A stretch of 64,000 bases of DNA from Streptomyces sp. CBMA152 (GCF_014596475.1 NZ_MECJ01000029.1:682001-746000), one strand, 5' to 3'; shown: positions 48,830 through 60,514, numbered from the stretch's first letter. Notes: a model not told the origin generated them from the sequence alone. Made by a program: numbers and translations.

Positions 48830-49591
48830 TCAGGAGACGTGCGCGAGGCGCTCCATCGCCCTGCGCGCCGCGTCCTGTGACGCGTACACCTCGCACATAT
48901 GGCTGCCGTCCGGCGTCGCCGTGTGCTCGACTTCCCACAGGCTCAGCTCGGTGCCGTCGAGCAGCAGGAACGCGTGCTCGTAGAGGATGACGCCGCCGTC
49001 CCGCCGGTCCGTGCGGCCGTGGCCGCCGAGCGCGCGGGTGATCTGGTGGGCGAGGGCGCCGCGCAGCAGGCGGGCGACCGGCTCGCCGGGGCGGTCCGGG
49101 TTCTCGGCGCGGCGCAGCAGCCGGCGCGCGTGGTCGGCCGAGTCGTCCGGTACGTACATCCGTGTCGCCCCGGACGGTTCCACCGGCGCGAGATCGCTCA
49201 GCGGCTCCAGGCCGTCCACGCCGTCCAGTTCACCGAGGCAGCCGAGGTATCCCAGGTGCCCCAGACCCGTCGACGCGTCGAGGCGGGCCGCCGCGAGCCG
49301 GGCGCTCTCCTCGTCCGCGTACAGCTCGTTGCCCCGCTGGTGGACGAGCTCCCAGAGGGTGACCGTGGCGCCGTCGAGCAGCAGGTACGTGTGGCGGTAC
49401 GTCTCGCGGCTGAGCCCGGGGCGGCCGGGGCCGCCGGAGACGTGCAGCGAGGAGTGGAGCGACGTGGTGTGCGCGAGCGCCGAGTCGAGGCTGTCGACCA
49501 ACTCGTCCGGCAGCTCGAAGGAGTTCAGCGCGCGGCCGAGCAGACCGGCGACGTGCTCCTCGGTCGTCTCGTACTCGCACTCGTTGGGCAC
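48830..49591 (-). CDS. DUF6227 family protein
   Basis: I chose GTG 49591 (253 aa, start VPNECEYETTEEH) because GGGGAG lies 8 nt upstream; the frame stays open to an ATG at 49672 without a good site. The conserved opening LLGRALNSFELPDELVDSLD and a RETYRHTYLLLDG-type segment mark the DUF6227 family of Streptomyces. A similar HAFLLLDGTELSLWE segment near the C-terminus suggests an internal duplication. There is no membrane segment or known activity. Confidence 0.82.
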   Translation of the reverse strand: MPNECEYETTEEHVAGLLGRALNSFELPDELVDSLDSALAHTTSLHSSLHVSGGPGRPGLSRETYRHTYLLLDGATVTLWELVHQRGNELYADEESARLAAARLDASTGLGHLGYLGCLGELDGVDGLEPLSDLAPVEPSGATRMYVPDDSADHARRLLRRAENPDRPGEPVARLLRGALAHQITRALGGHGRTDRRDGGVILYEHAFLLLDGTELSLWEVEHTATPDGSHMCEVYASQDAARRAMERLAHVS

Positions 49592-49642
49592 CAAGGCGTC
49601 TCCCCGCCGTAGCTGTTCGTCACGTAGAGGGTGCTCAACGTA

Positions 49643-49670
49643 GCCCCTGCGCGCGTTTTGCGCAGGGGGC
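49643..49670 (-). terminator. Secondary hairpin upstream of the DUF6227 gene
   Basis: CCCCTGCGC and its complement around a T-rich 7-nt loop lie between the L,D-transpeptidase terminator and the DUF6227 start. It may be a second terminator or an mRNA leader structure. Confidence 0.45.
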
Positions 49671-49708
49671 ATGGCCGAAACATTCCCATCAGCTTGGAAC
49701 GGAAACGG

Positions 49709-49740
49709 GCGGTGGTCCGGGGCGCGCACCGGACCACCGC
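49709..49740 (-). terminator. Hairpin terminator after the L,D-transpeptidase gene
   Basis: Perfect 12-bp arms (GCGGTGGTCCGG and complement) with an 8-nt loop lie 24 bp past the stop codon. Confidence 0.8.
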
Positions 49741-49763
49741 CCGCAAGGGGCCTGCCGCGTCGG

Positions 49764-51041
49764 CTAGGCCGCGCTGCCCGCCTGCCACTCGCTCCAGCCC
49801 ATGTTCCAGCCGTTCAGGCCGTTGTCGGGGGCGATGGTCTTGTCGGGCGAGCCCTTGACCGTGACCACGTCACCGATGAGCGTGTGGTCGAAGAACCACT
49901 TGGCGGGGGTATCGCCCTGGGCTCCCTGGACGTCCCGCAGGCCGACGCACCCGTGGCTGGTTCCTTCGTTGCCGAACGGGTCGCCCTTGTACCAGTAGTT
50001 GCCGTGGATGAAGGTCCCCGACTCGGACAGGCGCATGGCGTGCGGCACGTCCTTGATGTCGTACTCGCCGCCGAAGTTGACCGTCGCGCCGTTCATCCGC
50101 GTCTCGGTGAACTTCTCCGAGATCACCATCTGGCCGTTGTACGTGGTGTGTTCGGAGCTGCCGGTCGAGACCGGGATGGTCTTGATCGTCTTGCCGTCCT
50201 GCTGGACCGTCATCTGCTGGGTCTTGGCGTCGACCGTGGAGACCTGGTTGCGGCCGATGGTGAAGGTGACCGTCTTGGACTGCACGCCGTAGACGCCGTT
50301 CGCGCCCTGCACCCCGTCCAGCGCGATCTTCATCGTCACCTTGGACCCGGCCTTCCAGTAGTCCTGCGGCCGGAAGTCCAGGCGGTCGGCGCCGAACCAG
50401 TGGCCGACGACCTGCTGGCCGCTGCTGGAGGAGACCGTGATGTGCGACTGCACGGCCTTCTTGTCGGTGATCTGCTTGTCGAAGTTGAAGGAGACCGGCA
50501 TGCCGACGCCGACGGTGGAGCCGTCGTCCGGCGTGTACGTGCCGATGAAGCTGTTCTTCGTCGTCACCGTGGTGAAGGACGAGTTCTCGGTCGCGGGGCG
50601 GCCCTTGTCGTCCTTGCCGGTCGCCATGATCTTGTACTGGGTGCCGCGGTCCAGCTTCGCGGTGGGCTTCCAGGACAGTCCGTCGGCGGCGAGCGCGCCC
50701 TCCACGGCCTTGTTGGTCTGCGCCTCGACCATGGTGACCTGGGTGAGCTTGCCGCCCTGGGCGGTGACCGCGGTGCCGTTGATACCGGCGTTGGACGAGC
50801 CGTTCTTCGCCGAGATCGTGATCTTCAGGGTGGAGGCGTCCTTCGCGGCCGCCGCGTCCGAACCCTTCTTGTCGTCCTTCCCGGCGCCCGACGCGCTGCC
50901 CCCGCAGGCGGTCAGGGTCAGGGCGCCGAGCAGCAGCGCGGACATACCGGCGATTGCCCTGAGCCGGTTGGTGCGCCGAAGCTGCTGGGTGCGGGGCTGC
51001 GGCTGCGCGGCGGTGTCCGGCGAGATCACGGGCTGCTCCAT
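49764..51041 (-). CDS. L,D-transpeptidase lipoprotein with Ig-like domains
   Basis: This 425-aa protein has a lipoprotein signal with lipobox LTAC (Cys46). After a Lys/Ala/Asp-rich linker, two Ig-like beta domains span about 70-275. The YkuD catalytic domain follows at about 280-410. Its active site is in the SHGCVGLRD motif, with His363 and Cys365. It forms 3-3 cross-links in peptidoglycan outside the membrane. Architecture and length match the common Streptomyces and mycobacterial LdtMt2-like enzymes. A strong terminator follows. Confidence 0.93.
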   Translation of the reverse strand: MEQPVISPDTAAQPQPRTQQLRRTNRLRAIAGMSALLLGALTLTACGGSASGAGKDDKKGSDAAAAKDASTLKITISAKNGSSNAGINGTAVTAQGGKLTQVTMVEAQTNKAVEGALAADGLSWKPTAKLDRGTQYKIMATGKDDKGRPATENSSFTTVTTKNSFIGTYTPDDGSTVGVGMPVSFNFDKQITDKKAVQSHITVSSSSGQQVVGHWFGADRLDFRPQDYWKAGSKVTMKIALDGVQGANGVYGVQSKTVTFTIGRNQVSTVDAKTQQMTVQQDGKTIKTIPVSTGSSEHTTYNGQMVISEKFTETRMNGATVNFGGEYDIKDVPHAMRLSESGTFIHGNYWYKGDPFGNEGTSHGCVGLRDVQGAQGDTPAKWFFDHTLIGDVVTVKGSPDKTIAPDNGLNGWNMGWSEWQAGSAA

Positions 51042-51195
51042 CTGTGCGGGCGTTGGTCAACGCGAGCGTGTGTGGGGTACCCGCGCGCATTGGCTATGCG
51101 TGCGTTACTCCAGTACGTGCACAGAGCACCCATATAAGGTGAATGGTTGCGAGAGCGGGATGTGACTCACGCCACATTTGGATGTTCGGGTGGGC

Positions 51196-52191
51196 TCAAC
51201 TCCCGTACAAATCCCGGTAAGACGGGAATGTCCCACCAGCCCCCGCCACGCCCTCGGCGGCGCGAACGGCCTTGGTGATGGCGCGGGCCACCGCGTCCGC
51301 GCCCGCCGCGAGTACGTGGTTGAGGTCGAGCGGCGACAACGGCTCCCCGCTGCCGGTCGCGAGGGCGAACACCGTGTCGCCGTCGTGCATGAGGTGGACC
51401 GGCCGGATGGCCCGGGCCATGCCGTCGTGCGCGATGCCCGCGAGCTTCTGGGCATGCGGCTTGGTGAGCGGCGCGTCGGTGGCGACGACCGCGAGCGTGG
51501 TGTTCAGCGGCGGCATCCCCATGGCGGCCCGGCTCTCGTCGATCCGCTTCAACGCGGCCTCGTGGACGGCCGGTTCGGGATACGTGAGGTGTCCTTCCAG
51601 CCCGTAGAGGGCGCCGGTCGCGGGGTCGAGCACCGAGCCGACGGCGTTGACGACGACGAGCGCGCCCACCGTGGTGCCCGAGGCGAGCTTCACGCTCGCG
51701 GTGCCGACGCCGCCCTTGAGGCCGCCCACCACGGCCCCGGTCCCGGCGCCGACATTGCCCTGTTCGACCTCGGCCGTGGCCGCCGCGACGGCCGCGCGTC
51801 CGGTCGCCGCGTCCGGGCGGGCGCGCCAGTCGCCGCCGCGCCCGAGGTCGAAGAGGCAGGCGGCCGGGACGACCGGAACGACCTGATCCGGCTCGAGCCC
51901 CACCCGTACCCCGCGCCCCCGCTCCTCCAGCCAGGCCATCACGCCCCCGGCCGCGTCCAGTCCGTACGCACTGCCGCCCGTCAGGACGACGGCGTCGATG
52001 CGCTCCACGACATTGCGCGGGTCGAGCGCGTCGGTCTCCCGGGTGCCGGGCCCGCCCCCGCGCACATCCACGGCGGCGACGGCCCCCGGGGCCGGGGCGA
52101 GGACGACGGTCGTACCGCTGAGAGCGCGCTCACCCGGAACGCGCGCGTGCCCGACGAGGATGCCGGGCACGTCGGTGATCGAGTCGGTCAT
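51196..52191 (-). CDS. P1 family peptidase (DmpA-like aminopeptidase)
   Basis: This 331-aa N-terminal nucleophile hydrolase relative has the P1/DmpA features DVRGGGPGTRETD, VLTGGSAYGLDAAGGVM and GNVGAGTGAVVGGLKGG. A TTLAVVATDAPL segment contains the Thr-rich strand near the self-cleavage region. Members act as L- or D-aminopeptidases or amidases after autoprocessing. The substrate is unknown. The start ATG lies 40 bp downstream of the LtrA gene on the same strand, so they may share a transcript. Confidence 0.88.
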   Translation of the reverse strand: MTDSITDVPGILVGHARVPGERALSGTTVVLAPAPGAVAAVDVRGGGPGTRETDALDPRNVVERIDAVVLTGGSAYGLDAAGGVMAWLEERGRGVRVGLEPDQVVPVVPAACLFDLGRGGDWRARPDAATGRAAVAAATAEVEQGNVGAGTGAVVGGLKGGVGTASVKLASGTTVGALVVVNAVGSVLDPATGALYGLEGHLTYPEPAVHEAALKRIDESRAAMGMPPLNTTLAVVATDAPLTKPHAQKLAGIAHDGMARAIRPVHLMHDGDTVFALATGSGEPLSPLDLNHVLAAGADAVARAITKAVRAAEGVAGAGGTFPSYRDLYGS

Positions 52192-52231
52192 GAACCTTGA
52201 CGGTACGCCTGTGTGGGCGGGGTTCGTGTGG

Positions 52232-53392
52232 TTACGCCGGTGTGGGGCTCTCGCCCGTACGTCGGCTCAGCGTCGCTCCGATGGCCACGGTGGCGGCGGC
52301 GACCAGGCCCGCGACCAGGACGGCCCGCTCGCCCGCGAACGTGCAGGCCAGGATGGCCAGCGCCGAGACGGGCAGGGTCAGTTGCTGGGTCGTCGTGCGC
52401 TTGAAGTGGCGGGCGTGCAGCGCCCAGACGGTCAGCATGAACACGGCGGCCGGCACCGTGACGGCGGCCGACGCGGCAGCGGTCGAGATGTGCGCCTTGC
52501 CGACCCGCTGCTCCACGGCGACCTCCATCCCCGCGCCGATGGCGGCGGCCGAGCCGAGGACGACGAAGTGCCCGTACCCCCAGACGAACGCCTGCTGGTT
52601 GGAGGTGAGATGCCCGGCGATGGGCACCGCGAAGTAGATCCACCACGCGGCGAAGACGATCAGCAGCCCACCGCCCGCGAGCGGCAGCAGATCGCCGAGC
52701 GCGTCGTGCTCGTCGAGCGCCTGCTGTACGGCGACGGTCGCGGCGGAGACCGTCTCGCCGAGCACGATCAGGGTGAACAGGCCGTACCGCTCGGCGATGT
52801 GGTGCGGGTGCCAGGTGGTCTGGGTGGTGCGCTCGGCGATCACGGGTACGGAGAGTTCGGCGGCGGCCAGCACCACGAACACCCACGACCGGGCGGTGTG
52901 CGGCACGAAGAGCAGCCCGACCCAGCCCAGCTGGCACACCACGAGCCCGGCCGCGTACCGCAGCGCCATCCGGCGCTCGCCGGGGCTCGCCGCGGAACGG
53001 GCGGCGCGCAGCCACTGGCTGGTGAGCGCGAGCCGCATCACGATGTAGCCGACGATGCAGACCCCGTAGTCGCCGTTGTCGAAGGCGCGGGGCACCCCGG
53101 CGGCGAGGATCAGCACACCCGCGATCTGGACGAGGGTGACCACCCGGTAGAGCGGGTCGTCGCTGTCGTAGGCGGAGGCGAACCAGGTGAAGTTCATCCA
53201 CGCCCACCAGATGGCGAAGAAGACGGCCAGATACCCGGCGATCCCGTGGCCGACGTGCCCCTCGGCGAGCGAGTGGACGAGCCGGGCGCCGGCCTGGGCG
53301 ACGGCGACCACGAAACAGAGGTCGAAGAAGAGTTCCAGGGGGGTCGCCGCGCGGTGTTCCTCGTGGCGACTGCGTGCGGTCATGCGAGGCAT
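52232..53392 (-). CDS. ltrA: Low temperature requirement protein A (LtrA) family membrane protein
   Basis: I chose ATG 53392 (386 aa, start MPRMTARSRHEEHR); the frame is open further upstream without a signal. The LtrA signature TPLELFFDLCFVVAVAQ occurs right after the N-terminus, and about eleven membrane helices follow. HHIAERYGLFTLIVLGE is also typical. The family name comes from Listeria growth at low temperature, but the biochemical role is unknown. Confidence 0.88.
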   Translation of the reverse strand: MPRMTARSRHEEHRAATPLELFFDLCFVVAVAQAGARLVHSLAEGHVGHGIAGYLAVFFAIWWAWMNFTWFASAYDSDDPLYRVVTLVQIAGVLILAAGVPRAFDNGDYGVCIVGYIVMRLALTSQWLRAARSAASPGERRMALRYAAGLVVCQLGWVGLLFVPHTARSWVFVVLAAAELSVPVIAERTTQTTWHPHHIAERYGLFTLIVLGETVSAATVAVQQALDEHDALGDLLPLAGGGLLIVFAAWWIYFAVPIAGHLTSNQQAFVWGYGHFVVLGSAAAIGAGMEVAVEQRVGKAHISTAAASAAVTVPAAVFMLTVWALHARHFKRTTTQQLTLPVSALAILACTFAGERAVLVAGLVAAATVAIGATLSRRTGESPTPA

Positions 53393-53542
53393 GGGGCCTA
53401 GGAGACCAGATGGGGCGGGCGGGGATTCCGCTAACGCGCCGCCGTGGGGATTCTCGTGGTGCGCCGCCCGTGGATTCCCGTATCGCGCCGTAGGGCCCAT
53501 TGGTCCCATGGGTCCGTTGCGGGGCGGGGCCTTGGGCAGGGC

Positions 53543-53791
53543 GTCTGGGTACGGTTCGTGCTCGTCCCGGGCCTCACCGACGACCCGGCCGACATCGAAG
53601 GCGTCGCCGCCTTCGCCGCCTCGCTCGGCAATGTCTCCCGCGTCGACGTCCTGCCCTTCCACAAGCTCGGCGAGGCGAAGTGGCAGGCGCTCAGGAGGCC
53701 CTTCACCCTGCCCGACACGCCGTCTCCGACCCCGGACGAGGTCGCCGCCGCCCGGGCCGTCTTCACCGCCCACGGCCTGCGCGCCATCTGA
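53543..53791 (+). pseudogene. C-terminal remnant of a pyruvate formate-lyase activating enzyme
   Basis: The frame from 53543 encodes about 82 residues (VWVRFVLVPGLTDDP, then VDVLPFHKLGEAKWQAL) that match the end of PflA-type radical SAM activases. The CxxxCxxC iron-sulphur half and the rest of the barrel are absent. Upstream sequence runs directly into the promoter side of the divergent LtrA gene. It is a decayed fragment, not a functional activase. Confidence 0.75.
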
Positions 53792-53858
53792 CTGAAGGGT
53801 TCACCCCGCCGCCTGTCACAACAGGTGAAACCATCCCATAAGCACCTACGGTGGCCGG

Positions 53859-54904
53859 GTGACCGAGCCTCCCGCAGCATCGCCGCCCGCCGTCGCGTTG
53901 CGCGCGACCGTGGCCGGTACCGCCGTCTCCCTTCTGCTGGTCCTCGCCATCTTCTTCGGCAGCCGCCGGCTCAGGGACTTCGACTCGGCCTTGATGCCGT
54001 ACGCCGTGGCCACCGTCTTCCTCGCCTTCGGCGTCGCCTACCGCTACACCATGTGGATCTCCTCCCCGGGCGCCCGCCGCCTCTTCAAGCAGGGCTGGCG
54101 CAGCCTGTTCTCGGCCGCCAACTTCCGCCGCGCCCCCACCGCCCTGCCGAGGATGGCCGCCACCTATCTCGGCTTCCAGAAGTTCCTCGGCGCCCGCTCC
54201 CACGCCCGCTGGGGCGCCCACCAGCTGATCTTCTGGGGCTGCCTGCTGGCCGCCGCGATCACGTTCCCGCTGACCTGGGGCTGGTTCACCTTCACCACCT
54301 CGACCGGTTCCGGACCCGGCTACGAAATGCGGATCTGGGGCGTGAAGCTGCTCGGTTTCGACTCGCTGAACATCGTCGGCTGGCTGATGTTCCACGGCCT
54401 GGACATCGCCGCGGTCCTGGTCATCCCCGGTGCCTCGTACTTCCTGTGGCGCCGGATGAAGGACCGGGGCGCGATCACCGGCCAGCGGTTCGCCTACGAC
54501 CTGGTCCCGCTGCTCCTGCTGATCGTCATCTCCGTGACCGGCCTCCTCCTCACCTTCTCGTCGATCTTCCTGCACGGCGGGGGCTATGAGTTCCTGGCGC
54601 TGCTGCACATGGTGACCGTGGTGCTCACCCTCATCTACATCCCGTTCGGGAAGTTCTTCCACATCGTCCAGCGGCCGGCCGCCGTCGGGATGCAGCTGTT
54701 CAAGTACACCGCCCGCCAGGAAGAGCAGCTCTTCCCCTGCCGCCGCTGCGGGCAGCCGATCGACACCGCTCCTTACGTCGAGAACCTGCGGGGCACCATG
54801 CGCGACCTGGACCTCGGCTTCGACGCCTGGGCCGAGTACTGCCCGCGCTGCAAGCGGGTGCTGCGCGGCACCGCGTACCTCTCGCACGTCAAGAAGGGCT
54901 ACAA

Positions 54905-54908
<4 letters not shown>
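53859..54908 (+). CDS. Membrane subunit of a molybdoenzyme electron-transfer complex
   Basis: The GTG at 53859 (349 aa) has no clear ribosome binding site and may be leaderless. About six membrane helices occupy 20-270, with several membrane-embedded histidines (for example HQLIFWGCLL, MFHGLDIAAVL, LHMVTVVLT) that could hold haem, in the manner of NarI or HdrE subunits. The soluble C-terminus has two CxxC pairs (CRRCG and CPRCK) for zinc or iron. Its stop codon overlaps the molybdoenzyme start by 4 bp. It probably passes electrons between quinol and the catalytic subunits. Some relatives are mislabelled as MFS proteins. Confidence 0.8.
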
Positions 54909-57202
<2,294 letters not shown>

Positions 57203-57210
57203 CGCCCGCG

Positions 57211-57810
57211 ATGATGGGCAGAACGATCTTCATCGACCCGGGGCGGTGCATCGGCTGCCAGGCCTGTGTCTCGGCCTGCCGTGAGTGCGACTCGCACCGG
57301 GGCAAATCCATGATCCATCTCGACTACCCCGACGAGGGGCACTCGGTCGCCTCCCTTCCCACGGTCTGTATGCACTGCGAGGACCCGGTCGCGCCCTGCG
57401 CCGAGGTGTGTCCCGCCGACGCGATCCTGGTGACCGCCGACGGTGTGGTGCAGCAGGCCGACACCACCCGCTGCATCGGCTGCGCCAACTGCGTCAACGC
57501 CTGCCCCTTCGGCGTACCGAAGATCGACCTCCAGGCGAAGCTGCAGATGAAGTGCAACCTCTGCTACGACCGCACCGCCTATGGCCTCGCCCCCATGTGC
57601 GCCACGGTCTGCCCCACCGGCGCCCTCTTCTACGGAACCCTTGAGGAGCTCCAGGCCGAGCGCCCCGGCGTCCGCGTCGCCGACTCCTTCACGTTCGGCG
57701 ATGTCGTCGTCTCCACCGGAGTGGCGATGGTCGTCCCGGCCGACAAGGTGCAGTGGCCGGTGCCCGGTGGCCTCCCGGTCGTCGAGGTGAACGGGAGGGC
57801 GGTTCGATGA
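57211..57810 (+). CDS. 4Fe-4S dicluster ferredoxin-type electron transfer subunit
   Basis: The ATG at 57211 (199 aa) follows GAGAGGAG and lies 8 bp after the molybdoenzyme. Cysteine motifs for about four [4Fe-4S] clusters are visible: CIGCQACVSACREC near the start, CMHCEDPVAPCAEVCP, CIGCANCVNACPFG, and CNLCYDR plus CATVCP. This is the NrfC/FdhB-like beta subunit that wires the molybdenum centre to the membrane or Rieske partner. The Rieske gene starts within its stop codon (ATGA). Confidence 0.9.
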   Translation: MMGRTIFIDPGRCIGCQACVSACRECDSHRGKSMIHLDYPDEGHSVASLPTVCMHCEDPVAPCAEVCPADAILVTADGVVQQADTTRCIGCANCVNACPFGVPKIDLQAKLQMKCNLCYDRTAYGLAPMCATVCPTGALFYGTLEELQAERPGVRVADSFTFGDVVVSTGVAMVVPADKVQWPVPGGLPVVEVNGRAVR

Positions 57811-58574
57811 GTAGGCCGGAACAGCCGCCCTCGGGCCCGGAACCGGTGCCGGGCCAGGAACGGGTGCCAGAACCAGCCCCTGAGCCAAGCCCCCCGGCAC
57901 CGGCTGCGGGACCGGCGTCGGGAGCAGCCCGGGCACCGGCCGGTGAACCCGGGGCGAGGCCTTGGCCGGACCCCGCGCAGGAGGCGCTGCGCGACCGCGT
58001 CTTCGCCGACTCGCTGACCACCCGCCGCGACTATCTGCGGATCGTCTCCACCGTCTCGTGCGGGCTCGCCGTCGGCGGTGTCGCCGTGGCCGGGGGAGTG
58101 CTCCACCGGCACGGTGACAGCGACGACGTCCCCCAGGCCAAGCGCGTCGCCGCACGGCTCGGCCCCGGCGAGTCCATCGCCTTCCGCTTCCCCGGCGAGG
58201 ACGACCGCGCCGTCGGCGTACGCCTCAAGGACGGCACCCTCGTCGGCTATTCGGCTGTCTGCACCCATCTGGCCTGCGGGGTGCTGTGGCGCGCGCATCG
58301 GGGCAACGAAGGGGAGCTGTACTGCCCCTGCCACGAAGGGGTCTTCGACGCCCGGACCGGAGAGGTGACCGCCGGGCCGCCGCCGCGTCCGCTGCCGAAG
58401 GTGCTCCTCGTGGAGGAGATCGACGGCAGCGTCTGGGCGGTGGCCACCACCCGCTCCGGAGAGAGCGTCAAGGACGCCATGTGCCGGCAGTTCGCCGACC
58501 AGCACCCGGACATGGCGGCCCGGATCGGCTGCTCCGGGACACGGGCCGAGACCGAGAAGGGCGAGCGGACATGA
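57807..58574 (+). CDS. Rieske (2Fe-2S) protein with a Tat-type membrane anchor
   Basis: This 255-aa protein has a Pro/Glu-rich cytoplasmic arm (1-65), a twin-arginine region (TTRRDYLRIVSTVSC) with a membrane helix, and a C-terminal Rieske domain. The cluster ligands are C-T-H (CTHLACGV) and C-P-C-H (CPCHEG), and the disulphide cysteines are included. It probably faces outside, linked to the molybdoenzyme complex or to a quinol pool. It overlaps the ferredoxin gene by 4 bp. A Rieske partner for a cytoplasmic NarB-like enzyme is unusual. Confidence 0.88.
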   Translation: MSRPEQPPSGPEPVPGQERVPEPAPEPSPPAPAAGPASGAARAPAGEPGARPWPDPAQEALRDRVFADSLTTRRDYLRIVSTVSCGLAVGGVAVAGGVLHRHGDSDDVPQAKRVAARLGPGESIAFRFPGEDDRAVGVRLKDGTLVGYSAVCTHLACGVLWRAHRGNEGELYCPCHEGVFDARTGEVTAGPPPRPLPKVLLVEEIDGSVWAVATTRSGESVKDAMCRQFADQHPDMAARIGCSGTRAETEKGERT

Positions 58575-58587
58575 AGAGCGAGCCGAC

Positions 58588-58992
58588 ATGAGTGCCGACA
58601 GAGGTACGGGTGCGGGTATGGGCGACGGCGGTGCGGCGGTCCCCCCTCGGCCGCAGTACACACCCGGCAGCGCGCAGCCCCGGCTCAACCGTCCGGTGCG
58701 GGACCGGTACCCCCAGATCCGCTCCACGAGCGGATACGGCGACCCCCGGATCCGCCGCACCGGTCCGGGACCCGGCGCGGGCACCGAGCAGGAGCCCGAG
58801 CGGTCCTCGAAACTCAGCGCCCGCCTCGCCCTGGCCATCACCGTGGTCATCGGCCAGCTCTGGGGTCTGACGGTCGTCGTCAACGAGTGGATGAAGGGCG
58901 CCACCGGAACCGCCTGGTGGGGTGCGGGCTTCCTGGGCCTGTCGTTCGTCGTGGTCCTCGGGCTGTGGCTGCTCGACCCGAGGGATCGCTGA
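58588..58992 (+). CDS. Small membrane protein, last gene of the molybdoenzyme operon
   Basis: This 134-aa protein begins 13 bp after the Rieske gene. A Pro/Arg-rich hydrophilic arm of about 75 residues precedes two membrane helices (LALAITVVIGQLWGLTVVV and GFLGLSFVVVLGLWLL). No cofactor motif is present. It may be an assembly or anchoring subunit. Gene status is supported by spacing, codon pattern and helices. Confidence 0.7.
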   Translation: MSADRGTGAGMGDGGAAVPPRPQYTPGSAQPRLNRPVRDRYPQIRSTSGYGDPRIRRTGPGPGAGTEQEPERSSKLSARLALAITVVIGQLWGLTVVVNEWMKGATGTAWWGAGFLGLSFVVVLGLWLLDPRDR

Positions 58993-59097
58993 GGGTTCGG
59001 TGCCGGAGGCCGGGCCGGGGCGAGAAGTGGGGGCGGGGTGAGAGGCGAGGGCGGGACTGGTCCCGTCCTCGGCGCGGTGTCGCCGTACCCTGGAAGC

Positions 59098-59301
59098 ATG
59101 AGTACCGCCCCCGCCCCCGGACCGCGCGATGCGAAGTCGGCGTCCGACCCGAAGCCCAGGCCCGCGCTGGTCTTCGACGATCCGCTCGACCAGCAGTCGA
59201 CGGACGACACGGACCGTGGGTGGGGTGAGCGGGCCCCGGCCGGTGGCAGCGCGGCCGACCTCGCACGCTTCCTCGACGAGAAGCCGCCCCACCACATCTG
59301 A
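59098..59301 (+). CDS. Small conserved hydrophilic protein, 67 aa
   Basis: The ATG at 59098 follows TGGAAG. The short protein contains a FDDPLDQQSTDDTDRGWGER segment and ends in a predicted helix (AADLARFLDEKPPHH). It is acidic with no membrane segment. The function is unknown. It converges with mscL 19 bp downstream. Confidence 0.7.
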   Translation: MSTAPAPGPRDAKSASDPKPRPALVFDDPLDQQSTDDTDRGWGERAPAGGSAADLARFLDEKPPHHI

Positions 59302-59320
59302 CAGAGCCGCCGCAGGAGTG

Positions 59321-59803
59321 CTACGGCGCGCTGTGCCCCGAGCCGCGCTGGGAGACCAGCGCGTCGCGGATCTCCTTCAGGACCTCCAGCTCGCTGACCT
59401 CCAGGGTCTCCTGGACCCCTTCCTTCGCCCTGTCCCGCTGGGTCTTCTTGGCCAGGTACTTGGCCATCGGCAGCACCATCAGGAAGTACACGACGGCTGC
59501 GGTGATGAGGAAGGTGAGCACCGAGCTGAGGACCGAGCCCCACATGATCGGGATGCCCGAGACCGCCTCGCCCGTCTTCGGGTCGACGCCGCACGGTCCC
59601 TTCAGGCATGAGCTGTAGCTGTTCAGGTCCTTCGTGCCGAACGCGCCGATCAGCGGGTTGATGACGCCCTTCACGACCGAGTTCACGACGGCGGTGAACG
59701 CGGCGCCGATGACCACCGCGACCGCCAGGTCGACCACATTGCCGCGCATCAGGAAGGCCTTGAAGCCGTCCAGGACACCGCCGCCCTTCTTCTCGTCGGT
59801 CAC
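59321..59803 (-). CDS. mscL: Large-conductance mechanosensitive channel MscL
   Basis: This 160-aa protein has the MscL TM1 sequence (RGNVVDLAVAVVIGAAFTAVV), a periplasmic loop with two cysteines and TM2 (LTFLITAAVVYFLMV), then the C-terminal helical bundle. It opens under membrane tension to release osmolytes. It is about 20 residues longer than E. coli MscL because of a longer periplasmic loop and tail. GAGAGG precedes the start codon. Confidence 0.94.
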   Translation of the reverse strand: MTDEKKGGGVLDGFKAFLMRGNVVDLAVAVVIGAAFTAVVNSVVKGVINPLIGAFGTKDLNSYSSCLKGPCGVDPKTGEAVSGIPIMWGSVLSSVLTFLITAAVVYFLMVLPMAKYLAKKTQRDRAKEGVQETLEVSELEVLKEIRDALVSQRGSGHSAP

Positions 59804-59935
59804 GAGTGAGCCTCTCTTCGCAGGTGCAGGAGGTGGAGCAAACCGTTCCGCAACCTACGTCAGCGCATGGCCGGGATGTCCAATCCACATACGCAAACAG
59901 GTGACTTGACAGGATGTCAGTGCTATTCATGTGAT

Positions 59936-60514
59936 TCAGCACAGGGTCACCGCCAGCCGGGCCGAGGCTCCCGCGCCGACGAGCGTCGTGGCGGTGGCGC
60001 GGGGGACGGCGAGGACGATCAGCGCTCCGCCGTCCGGCGAGAGGTCGCGCGGTCGGGGCACGTCGGTCACCCGTACACCCGACGCCACCACGCGCGCCGC
60101 GCCCCCGCCGCCCGAGCGCGAGTCGGGGGACGCGATCACATCGACCCGGTCGCCGGGCCGCAGCAGCCGGACCGTCTCCGCGTCCGCGATCCGTACCGGC
60201 GCGGACACCACTTCGACGGCCTGGCGCGCGGGTTGTCGCGGCGCGGCCTGCCGGTGGACGCCCGTGCTCGCGGTGTTCGCCGTATCGCTGACGCGCGGGG
60301 CCGCACGGCCGGAGCCGCCCGCGCCCGTCGCCGCCAGGGCCGCTGCCGCCACGGCGAGTCCGGCGGCCATCGCCCGCCGCCGACGTCGCACGGCCCGCCG
60401 CAGCCGATTTCTGCCGCCGCGCACCCGGAGCGGCGGAAAGGCGGGCACGCCGAGCGGCTCGGGTGCGGCGGAGTGCGCGGGGGAGGGTGTGGGCAGGGCA
60501 GGAGGCATGGACAT
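59936..60514 (-). CDS. SAF domain protein (CpaB/RcpC-like)
   Basis: The ATG at 60514 (192 aa; ATG 60508 is an alternative) gives a Pro-rich start, a very basic stretch (RLRRAVRRRRRAMAAG), one membrane helix and an extracytoplasmic SAF-like domain with ADAETVRLLRPGDRVDVIAS, the core of CpaB/RcpC proteins. CpaB proteins act in tad pilus assembly. No other tad genes are nearby, so a different envelope role is possible. The 221-bp gap upstream holds no gene but contains TGTGGAT motifs. Confidence 0.78.
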   Translation of the reverse strand: MSMPPALPTPSPAHSAAPEPLGVPAFPPLRVRGGRNRLRRAVRRRRRAMAAGLAVAAAALAATGAGGSGRAAPRVSDTANTASTGVHRQAAPRQPARQAVEVVSAPVRIADAETVRLLRPGDRVDVIASPDSRSGGGGAARVVASGVRVTDVPRPRDLSPDGGALIVLAVPRATATTLVGAGASARLAVTLC

